From Pisolithus tinctorius (lineage: Eukaryota; Basidiomycota; Agaricomycetes; Boletales; Pisolithaceae): DNA of 64,000 bases. This document shows positions 42,335 to 53,200 of the stretch, in pieces; position 1 is the stretch's first letter; every line of letters begins with the position of its first letter. The position numbers and the translations under genes were made by a program. The DNA lies in NCBI GenBank assembly GCA_024663395.1, contig JANFAH010000034.1, positions 639,006 to 703,005 on the forward strand. Reading direction: 5' to 3'. The notes beneath the pieces were generated by a model. It was not told the origin of the DNA. It saw only the letters and a program-made list of their open reading frames with translations, and searched no databases.

Positions 42335-44238
42335 GGTCTGGGTGGTTTTGCTGATGGCTGTGTCACACGGCCTAACTAGGTCACCTACATGGGCTCAATC
42401 TCAGGTAATAAATGTCACGGCACCCATCAAAGAACTGTGTTTATCCATCTCGACAAACCGGTTGCCAGATGTGTCGCAGGTGCAGCTACTTGAACACAGC
42501 GAATCGTCCAGTAAAAACCCCGTGCCAGTGCCGGTGTGCGAATTGAGTATACCCCGTGATAGGTGCGATTCTCGACTACAACGCTCGGATCCTTCGCGTG
42601 ACGACGTGAAGCCTTTTCCCCTTGTGGCCCCCCAGGTATACCCATCCGCGCGTTCGGTACGGAACAAACTCCTGCAGGAGACACCACTGCGTTCTAGCGA
42701 CTCCCGAGCCAGACTGTCATATGCAGCTCAGGTGTCCGTGGACATCACCCGCCCATCGGTGAGACAAGATGATATCCCCAGATTCTTGGTCATCTCCTCA
42801 CCCTTCCCCAGGCCCCGCTACATCCTTTCCCACGAGATCTTGAGCATGCTGGAACTACGGAACTATGGTTCCACATCCTAATATGGCTTCTTAGGTTGGC
42901 CGAACGCAGTAGCATTGGGATGTTGAGGGGACTGGCAAGACATATTCTGCAATCCGTACCCAACTAGCCTTGATATGGCTGGGATTAGTTTAAGACAGCA
43001 TGACAGTACGTGTGTCCGGTATCGCAGAATCTTCCATGCACAGCTATCTGGGTATTGACAACAAACGTGTCTCCACGCGCTGCCATTGTTGAACCCCAGA
43101 AGTTAGGTACTTCCCTGGCCGATTTCGGGGATGTGGCGCGTCAAGTCAACAGTGCTACAGGCGTGCACCTCGTTTTAGAAGAACCGGGAAGGATACAAGC
43201 TACGAAGCAAGGGGTGAGGGGGTGAGGTCAATATAACCATAATATGACAATACCTGTACAGCACAATCGCGAAACAACCACACCACGAGTTCAGTTTCTC
43301 GATAGACGAAGTGGGGCAACATTTGCTAGCACCGGCGTGCCGCAGATGAATGAGGTGGACCTACCTAGTCTTTAAATGAGGTTTCCGATAGTACTGACAC
43401 CTCAATCTCATGGACACGGGTACTGATCTCGCTGCCAATGCCATTCTGATGTAGAATGGAAGCTTGTAAACTTGCACCTACCAAGGTAATGCAAGATCAT
43501 GGGAGGGATTAGGTGGCGGACAATAGATAGAAGCAGATACTCTGTTGTTAACCTTTGGATAGTCAAGGCTTTGTAATTGGTGCTGGTGATCGGAAGTCCA
43601 GATTGGCAATTATCTTGGGTCGGCTAAGCCTCGCCCTGAGGACAGCATCTATTCTCACATACACATAAACTACATCTAAAGACCGTGGGAGTGGCCAAAA
43701 ACTGCTGCCAAGGGTGACTTGGCCAGGGGTGCAGAGGGCAAGAAACTGCACATGCAACAGATGTGGATTAATACAGACTCAGACTCATAGTGTCAACTAG
43801 TGGATGACTGGCATGGGTGGCACAGAGCTTTTCCTCTTCATACAACACCATTCTCGATGGCACTGTGGTGTAGCCAGTTGATTGTATCGTCCTCTCCTTC
43901 TCCCAGGGGAGTAAATCTAATCCCTACTGGCGTTTGTACTTGTAGCGTCCAGGAACGCCGGAGGGCATTCGGTATTTTATGTAGATCAAGTCTGGTACAG
44001 ATTTGTACATTCCAGTAATTTCATGCCTTTTGTACACCCTACAAATCTTAATAAATTTATGTGCGGGTATCGTAACGAGTGATAGATATTATTGGTCCGG
44101 AGTGCTACAAAAAGAGAGATTTCATGCTGCATGACAGTTGGTGGCCTTGACCTTGACCACTTTTTTAGTTTTCGGTGATGAAGTGGTATGCATCTATGTT
44201 AACGGCAAATTAGTGATAATTCTTGTCAGGATTGGAGA
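42335..44238. other. Intergenic region between transposon block and PKS-NRPS gene
   Basis: CpG content is normal. A 179-codon plus-strand frame (42342-42881) is the longest; it begins at the transposon edge, has no recognisable domain, and may be chance or a truncated gene. The rest (42882-44238) holds only short frames and serves as the 3' flank of the megasynthase gene. Confidence 0.4.
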
Positions 44239-47200
44239 TCAGATACTTACAGAGCCTGCGCCTGGAACACTTGCAAGGATCTCCTTTAAGACTCCCGCGA
44301 GCACTTTCACGTGTGCAGGCATAAACATTGTGTCGTGAGATCCAGCAGCGACCTTCATATCCAGATTCTTGATGCGGGCATCCCAACCATTGTGGTCATC
44401 TGCTCCAGTGTCGAAGTCACTTGCCGCGCCACTGCGATACCATGATCTATCCTTCGGTACAACAAGGGTAGTCGGCCCATCATAGAAGTCGGCCTCGTAG
44501 TCGAACATGGACTCCAGGTTCTTGCGGATCTCAGTACGGAGCTTATTCTTCCACTTCTCCCCAATTTCAGGGAAGTTGGATGTGATGCGGTCGATCGATC
44601 GCTGTGTCCAGTCTGTCGACTTCAGGCTCTGACGCTCCGAAGACGGGATGAAGATGGGATCAAACAGGATGAGGCGTGCAACCTCTTCGCCACGCTTTGC
44701 CAACTTGGCAGCCATGCAAAGAGCCACTGACCCTCCGTACGAGTAACCCCCGATGACATATGGACCTTCAGGTTGGACTTTCTTGATGAGGCTGATATAG
44801 TGTTCCGCCATAGCATCGATCGAACCGAAACCCATCTCGGAACCGAAGTGCTTGTCACCAATGGCGTACATCTCATTCGGCATGTATGCGCCAAGACGCA
44901 TGAATGGAGTAGCCATGCCTGTGATATCGTGAACGATGAAGAGACGGGGCTGGATGCCCTTCTTTTTGATGGGAAGGAACTCGATGAGGAAGTCTGCATC
45001 TGCGTCTTCCGCTTCCATGATGACGCGGGAATCTTTACCCATGGCGTCGACGATCAGCGTACCCAACTCGCGGATGGTTGGCCTACAAGCTATTTAAGTA
45101 TATTCCTGGACTGTGGCAAGGGGTAACACTTACCTAAGGTAGATGTTGTTGAGGCCAACGTGAACATCAAACGTCTTGGAGACTATGCCAGCGGCTTGGA
45201 CTGCCATAAGGGAGTTGAGGCCCACGGCAAACAAATCATGGTTAACGCCGAAACTGCCATTCTCCGCCTTGAGCACCTTGCTGAAGATTTTCATCAACTC
45301 GACCTCGACGTCACCAGAGGGCGTGCCAATATCGTCATTCAAGTCGGGTGCAAACGTCTTAAGGTCCATCTGCTTGAGCGCATTGCGATCGATTTTACCA
45401 CTGCGAGATGTGGGAAGTTGGGGGAGCACTGCGATGAGCGAAGGATACATAAACCGCGGGAGGCGTTCTGCAACGAAGACCTTCAATGCCTCTTTCTCCT
45501 CCTCGAGCTGGCCGTCAGCGACATTTTTCAGTTCGACGAAGGCGACGATAGCAGGAGCGTCTTGGACTGTACGGATGACAGCGGCGGCACGCTTCACTGC
45601 GGAGTATTTGGCAATCGTGTCTTCGATTTCGCCGAGTTCGATACGCTGGCCGCGAAGTTTGATCTGACGGTCAACACGCCCACAGTATTCTACGTTTCCA
45701 TCAGGGCGGTAGAGCGCAATGTCGCCCGTCTTGTAAATGCGCTCGCTCCGGGAAAAGGGGTTGGGCACAAACGCAGCAGCGGTGAGCTCAGGTTGGTTGA
45801 GGTAGCCGCGTGCTAGTTGGATGCCTCCGATGTACAAGTCGCCCTCAACGCCGATGGGAGTGGGCTTGAGCTGCTTGTCGAGAATGTAGATGCGACAGTT
45901 AGGAAGCGGACGACCGATAACGCCCGTGAGAGCAGGACTCGTAACATGACATGAGGTACAGTCAACGGAGGCTTCTGTGGGTCCGTACATGTTGTGCAGC
46001 GTAACGCGACCACACCAGTCCTCGATAAGCTTCTTGCCAAGGGCTTCACCTGCGACGACAACAGTCTTTAGAGTCGGGTATTCGCAGAGAGGGACGACTG
46101 CGAGAATGGAAGGCGTAACGTGAAGGACGTTGATGCGCAGAGAACGAATGGCCTTGGGTATGTCACCAAGGACAAGTTCCTTGCGGCCAGTGACAAGAGT
46201 GGCGCCATGAGAGAGGGAGCCGAAAACATCCACCACGAAAGGATCGAAGGTGTAGGCTAAGGAAGACATCACACGAAGACCTTGTTGGAAACCATATACG
46301 CTCGAGTTCTGAACGAGATTAGAGATTGATCGATGCTCGATCATGACGCCCTTCGGCTTCCCGGTGCTTCCACTTGTAAACCTAGGATGTGCATCAGTGC
46401 AGCTGAACTTGGATTATAAGGACTATACTTACATGATATAGGCAAGGCTGTTGGGAGTAAGTCCTTCAACGTCGAAGTCATCCGCGCTGAGCTTGGTCAA
46501 ACGCTTCCGGTAGATCGTATCATCGATGTAAACGATCTACGGGGTAGTTAGCAACTTAGCGGTAACTATAGGCTCTCCGCTCACCAGAACTTTCGAAGCT
46601 AAGCTCTTCTGGAAGACGCGAGAGTGGTTTGAAGTCGTGAGCAGCACCTTTGCGCCACACTCTTCGACCATTAACTCCTTGCGCAGAGTGGGGTCGTCAG
46701 GGTCCAAGGGCACGAAGGTTGCGCCAGCCTTCAAGACCGCCAGCACACCCAAGATCTGGCTGATGCCACGATCAAAGCACAGGGCAATGACATCGCCATG
46801 GCGCACGCCTTGTTGGATGAGTGTCCGGGAGATTCTGTTTGCAGTAGAGTTTAGTTCACTGTATGTAAATGACTCGTCTTCGAACTCGACAGCAGTGAGG
46901 TGTGGGGTTTTCATCGCCTGCTCCTCAACTAGCCGATGAAGTAAACTTTCCCGTACCGCGACCTCGGAAGAAGAGGACAGTTCCTTGACTAGGCGTTCAT
47001 GTTCAGACTCAGTGACAACGGAGATGTCTCTGATCGTAACATGGGGATTGCGGCCAAGTGTCTCTACCAATGAGATATAGGCATCTAGGAACTGGCGCGC
47101 CGCGTCCTCGGTGTAGAGGTGGTTGTCGAAGCGAAGGATGACGTGACCAGATCTGGGATGGACAGTAAGTAGGAATTCGTATTGTTCCTCCCCATTGGGT

Positions 47201-50200
47201 AAGGAGACGATGGACTTGGTTGTCAAATGGTTCGACTCGAGTTGGGAAATGGTCTCCATGTTCATGCCTCCGGGGGCAAACAAATGCTTGAAGTATCCAC
47301 GACCGGTGGAGGACGACTTCCCCTCCGTGACAATATCTTCATAAGTAGCTTCATCGTGGGCGAGGGAAGCAATCAACGCGTTCTTGAACTCGCCGAGGTA
47401 CTCTGCGAATGTCTTGGTCTCATCGATCACGGTTTTGATAGGAAGCAAGTTAGCGAAGAAACCGATGACATTCATAAGCATGGGAAGATTGCGTTGCGTG
47501 ACAGCGGTGCCCACGACGAATGACGATTGACCCGCAGAGTATTTGTGGAGGAGGATGTTGTATGCAGCAAAGAACCCTGCGAAGGGTGTGGCAGTAGTAG
47601 CGTTGATTACTTTCGTGTAGTGCTCAAGAGCACCAACTCCAATCTTTGCCTCAATCTGGGTGACAGGTGCCAGCTCCTGATCAGACGGCGTAGCAAGGGT
47701 CAAGTGAAGCGGCTGCGTCTCCTGCAAATTCTCCGCCCAAAACTTCAGGTGGTCTTCACGGAGCTCTGTACGGCGTTCTGTGGTCTTCAGGAGCCAATCG
47801 CTGAAATCGGAGTAGTGGATCGGAACTTCGGGTAAACTTCCTGGGCCATTCAAATAGATCTGGAAAAGCTCGTAGAAGAACACGCCGAGTGATGCCTCAT
47901 CGATGATAATGTGGTGAATCACTACATTGAATGCCCAGTCGCCGCCGCCGAGATCGAACATGGTGGCGATCAAGAGCGGAAGACGGTCAAGCTTGAAGTT
48001 CGGCTGTTTGTTCAACGCCAGACTCATCTCGTAGGCCTTAGCTGCAGCATCAGGTTCGCTGGAGAGATCCACAAGGGTTGCTTTGAAGTCCACGGACGGG
48101 TAAATTGTTTGTTCGAGCTTCCCGAGCTCCTCATTCCAGGTGAAGGTGGTCCGAAGTGCGCCATGGCGCTGGACGACCTCAGCGAAAGCTTCCGTCATGC
48201 GATCGACATCCAATGGTGTCTCGGTGGAAATAGTGACGAAGTAACCCTCATGAGTATCCCACTGGGTAGCTCCATAGCGCGACATGTTGGCATCAATCTT
48301 GTTAATCGCGCGCTTACGAGCGTTATCATATTCACGCTGATGAGAAGAAAATAAGCATAGAACATATGTAGATTCTCGTATACAGACCTGAGCCAACCAG
48401 ATACGGTATTGGTGGGGTGAGGCACCGGTCGTGTAAGGTTCGTCATATGCGAGTCGGTCATTGAGGACGGGCACCAGAGGTTCGCCATATTTTCCAGACC
48501 CATCATCAGACGCTGCAACAGTGTCGCTTCCACCATCTTGTGCGCCAACCTTGGCACACAACTCGTTCAACATGGCAATCGTCATCGAACCCAAAAGTTC
48601 GATCTGGCTGACTTGGATGTTAAACCGTGCCTTGAGCTGATTGCTGTAGCGCGTGGCTGGGAACAGTGATCAAATACTAATCAATGGATTTGTAAAGATT
48701 ACTCACCTCCGAGGGAGTCGAGGCCAAAACTCGTGATCAGGGCATTACCCATGATCTGCTCGACGTCCATGCTAAGAAGGGCAGCAAGCAGGGTCGCTGG
48801 CGACTCCACCACGTCACTGCCATTGCCTCCCGCACTGTTGGCCACCAAAAACTTCGTAGGGAGAAGGTGGCTGTACAACAAAGGTTCGCACGACGGGAAG
48901 GTATCGGGAACATCACTGATAGCAAGCATAGGGACATAGTGTGTAATACGGCGAACGAGAGAGTCACCAATGAAGTTGCAGACTTGCGCTGTGGTCATGC
49001 CAGTCTTCGTGAGCTGAGCCGTGTTAGCCTTGCCCTTCGTAGCAAGGACAAGCCGCTTGAAGATACCGGAGTCCGTGATGGGAGGGAAGGACATGGAAAT
49101 CGTATTGGGTAGATCATCAGATATGCGGTCAAGGTAGCTGGGATGACTTAGTCAGGATTCAGAACAATTTGACAAAATTCCTTACAGTTGAGATGCACAA
49201 TATGCTGCTTGGCCGGCATTACCAAAGACAGAACCAATAGTAGAGAAAAGAAGCATAAAGTCAACGGTGGTGGGATCGATGCAGGTGATGAGGGTATTGA
49301 GGACAGCGACCTTAGACTCATACACATCGTCAAAGGATTGCTGTGTAAGGTTTGTGAACTTTGCATCGCGCAGGACAACTGTCATGACGAAGAGGCCGCC
49401 GATAGGACCAGCTTTCTTCGCTCGTTCAACGACAGCAGCAGTTTGGTCCTTGCGGGTGGCATCAGCTGCGATAGCTTCGATCTGCACGCCCTTTGAACGG
49501 AGGTAGTGGATGTACAAGTTATCGACCTTCGTGAGACCGCGAGGGCCACGACGACTTGTCAAGAAGACATGGCGAGCACCGTGATTCGCCATCCATTCAG
49601 TGATGCGCACGCCGAGCTCGCTGGAACCTCCGACGAGAATGTAACTCTTGCGGGGATCGAATAGCTGGCCAACTGGGTCGATACGAACAGAACGCAGTGA
49701 ATCTGGGATGGCGACGAGCGAATACGCATCTACGACTTGGGACGACGAATACGAAGAGAACGATGCTAGGTGCGAGCGGAACTTGAAGGGTTGAGAAGTG
49801 TGCGCTTCAAGAAGAGCAGCGAGAACCGGGGCAAGTGGAACGGGTGACGCGGCAGCGAAGCGGTTGATGTCCAAAACCTGAGTTGAATAGGAACCCGATG
49901 GAATCTGAGACAACTCGTTTCCTTCAATGTGGATATACGAGCCGAACACAGAAAGGAGGTCTGCGCCGTGCGCGAACGCCCTCTTTCCACCAGCGTTGAG
50001 CACAATATCGAATGCACGTATTGAGTTTGAGCGAAGCCAGCCTAGTATGGCGGTGGCGAAATTGTCGATGGCAATAATATCTGACATGGGCACCTCTAAG
50101 CTTGACGAGACCGCAGCGGCTTGAGCTCTGTCTGCAACAGTACATAACACTCGACTGCCAAATCGCTTCGCAACCTGGATAGCGCTAAAGCCAGCAGCTG

Positions 50201-53200
50201 AATGGAAACTGTTAGGTGACGGCGAAGCGGCGAGGGCGTTCATTTCAACTTACCTGAGGTAGCGTCGTGGATAAGGACGACTGAGCTTGACTTGATACAA
50301 CCGCGGACCACCAAACCAATCCAGGATGCAAGGAAAGAGGCGGTTAAGGAAGCAGCATCTGTAGAGCTGACACCAACCGGTAACGAGACAACTGCATCTT
50401 GGGGAACGACTACAACGTCCGCAGGGGACTGAGAGGCAATGGCAACAACCTTCCATCACATGTTAGCATTAGCAGGCCGACAAGGTAAAGAGTGAGACAT
50501 ACAAGACCATCAAGATCGTTACGTGCAACATTCATACCTGTGGACTTGATGCGACCGACAACAGTAAGCGCAGGTTGCGGGGAGGCGTTGACCTCGGTGC
50601 CAAGAGCTTCGACAGCGATTTCGATTTCGGATGGCCCCAGCGCGGGCGGGAAATATGCAGAGACTGCTCCGGATTCGGTGATCGAAGCCGCAGGAATGAC
50701 GGCGTCCTTCACCTCCGCTCCGCCGTGGACGAGCCTGCGAACGAAGACTTCACCGTCCTTTGTAATCTTCATGTGTTGCTCAAGCAGCAGTGAGTTGCGG
50801 CGTAAGTCGTGCACGGCCTTCTCGCGAGCGTCGCTGTCCAGCGAATGATCCTCGAACAATACCGAATAGATCTTGTATTCGGGGGATTCGGCGATGATGC
50901 AAGATGCAACACCCAGGGCACCAATACCGGCAGCATCGTCATTTCCGGTGATCCACAACTCGGCTTCTGCGGTGATGTTCTTGGCAATTTCGACGAGGTC
51001 ACCTTCTTGGCCGTGAGCGAATGGCTGAACGATAACGCTCTTGAATGGTGCCGCGGGAACCACGAGAGCAGGTTCGCTGACACGAATGTAGATAAGAGCC
51101 TGTCCGCTCCTGAACTCGGTCACTTGCACGGTTGTTCCGGGAATAGTAGAAAAATTGTCCACTAAGGCTCCGAAAGTGAGTGGTTGAACAGAGGCGTCCT
51201 CGACCACTACTTGGGAATCTATGGAGGAAATGGGTATGCACTCGAGACTACTGCAACTGCTAGCTTACCTGAGACAGTCAAAAGGATGACACCATTAGGT
51301 ACGAGGAAGTTGGCCAAGGAGGCGATTTCAACGGGGACAGCGGAAAGGTCAACGTGGTATAAGGCGACATCATAGCTACAACCACATGTAAGCCAAACAG
51401 ATAGCAATGGCATGTTGTAGCTCACCTCAAGTGATAACTATGCTCAGTGTTATCGACGAGTTTCCAGGACTTGACTTCTAGAGACCTGGCATGAGGGTAC
51501 TTCATCAAGATAGTCTTTGAATCAGCATCTTCAGGAGTGGTGGCAGCGCAAAAGTATTCAACGAGGGCACCAGCGTCTGCGATGAGGTCACCGAGAGTCG
51601 AGTCGAGGCCTGTACTGATATCGATGGTCTGCGCCAGGTCGATGGCCCTAACAACTTTGCGACCAGCAATAGCAGCGGCGCTAATGACAGACTTGAAAAC
51701 AGTACTCAGGGAGTCCGTCGGGATGAGGGTGTGCAATGCAGCAGGGAATGACTTCGATTGCCAGGTGGTAGTCAGACGTTCCTCGAGGCTGTTATCATTA
51801 ATGGTGACAGGTTCTGCGTCGGGAGCACGAGCAATCTCGAAGCCTTCAATGGTGAAGAGTACCCGACCCTCCGAGTTGGCGACGATATAATCGGATTTGA
51901 AGGGACCGCCTGGGGCCCACGTCCTTCCTGTGAAGTATGTCCATATGCCTTTCTTGAGCTCTGCGTCCAAGTCAGGTGCGTCACGGCTATCCCAACGCCG
52001 AAGGGCATCGATCTTGACAGGAAGGAAAACACCGTTGAAGTCAAATTGTTTGGTATCCATGTTGATGAACATGGCAAGGCCGCACTGCGTGATGCTGTCA
52101 AGAATACCAGGGTGTATAACGTAGCCGTTCCCGAAGACATCGGGGGTCCCCTCCGGAACTTCGAGACGAGTAAGGTAGGCCTTTCCGCCCCAGCTGTTCT
52201 CATCGTCAACCTCGTACACGACCTTGAGATAGTCCCTGAAATGCTTCTGATAACGGTAGGCAGATGGAATTGCGTCATAGAATTCATCTCCAGTGACCGA
52301 ACCGCGCGCACACGCAAGCCTAGTCTCGAAATCGAACATACGAGGAGCGCTCTCGTCGTAAGCGGGGTTAATCCGGGAGAACTGGCCACTAGCATAAACG
52401 GAGTCCATAAGGATCTCGCCATTGTAAAACTCGTTGTTGGTTGACGCTTTAAATTGCCACTTGTCGCCATCGATAACACAGCCAGCGTGGCCAGGGTTGG
52501 ATCCGGAACCATTCAAAACGAGGGGTTTGTGAATTGCGATATTAGTGACAACCATGGCACCGTTCTCTAAAATGCTCTCGACGTAGCTAGTAAAAAGCGT
52601 TAACATCAGAGAAAGATGGAGTGGAAACCACTCACCCTGATGCTGGGAAAAGAACAGCGTCAAAGACGATGTGTCCTGTCAAGTCGGGATGAGTGTCAAC
52701 GTTGATGCGGAAATGCGGCGTTGCAACTGGGCGAGGCTTGTGTCGAAGCCTGCGGGATTGGTCGCTGGCAGACTCTGCCCAGCAGTACGACTTGTTGTAC
52801 GGATATTCAGGTAGCTTCGCCTTGGTGAAGTCCGTCGTGCCTTCGGGCGACGCACACAGTTGGTTGAAGTCGACATTCTTAAATCCAGTGCCGAGGAGAT
52901 TACCGATGCCTTCAAGGAACTGGTAGTGCTCTCCAGTGTTCTGGGCAGGAACCTTGGGGTTGGGCCGACGAATCAAACTAATAGGTTCACCGCCACATTG
53001 CTCGATGTAAGCTTTCAAAACCGGGTGGGGTGCAATCTCGAGAAAGACCACGCCATTGGCACTTTCGTCCGTAACAATCTTGTTGATAGCAGTACCGAAC
53101 AGCACGGGGCGACGAATGTTGTCCCAGCAGTAGTTAACATCCAGATCGCGGTCGAGCCACTTGCCGTCCGTCGTGGACATAACCTTGGCGATCGGCGCCA

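Noticed and set aside
42342..42881. 179-codon plus-strand frame as a real gene
   Set aside because: Begins at the transposon edge and has no domain or exon continuation; kept only as a note in the intergenic entry.
51758..52512. Plus- and minus-strand frames of over 200 codons inside the DH exon
   Set aside because: Shadows of the DH coding frame, which carries the catalytic His and Asp motifs.
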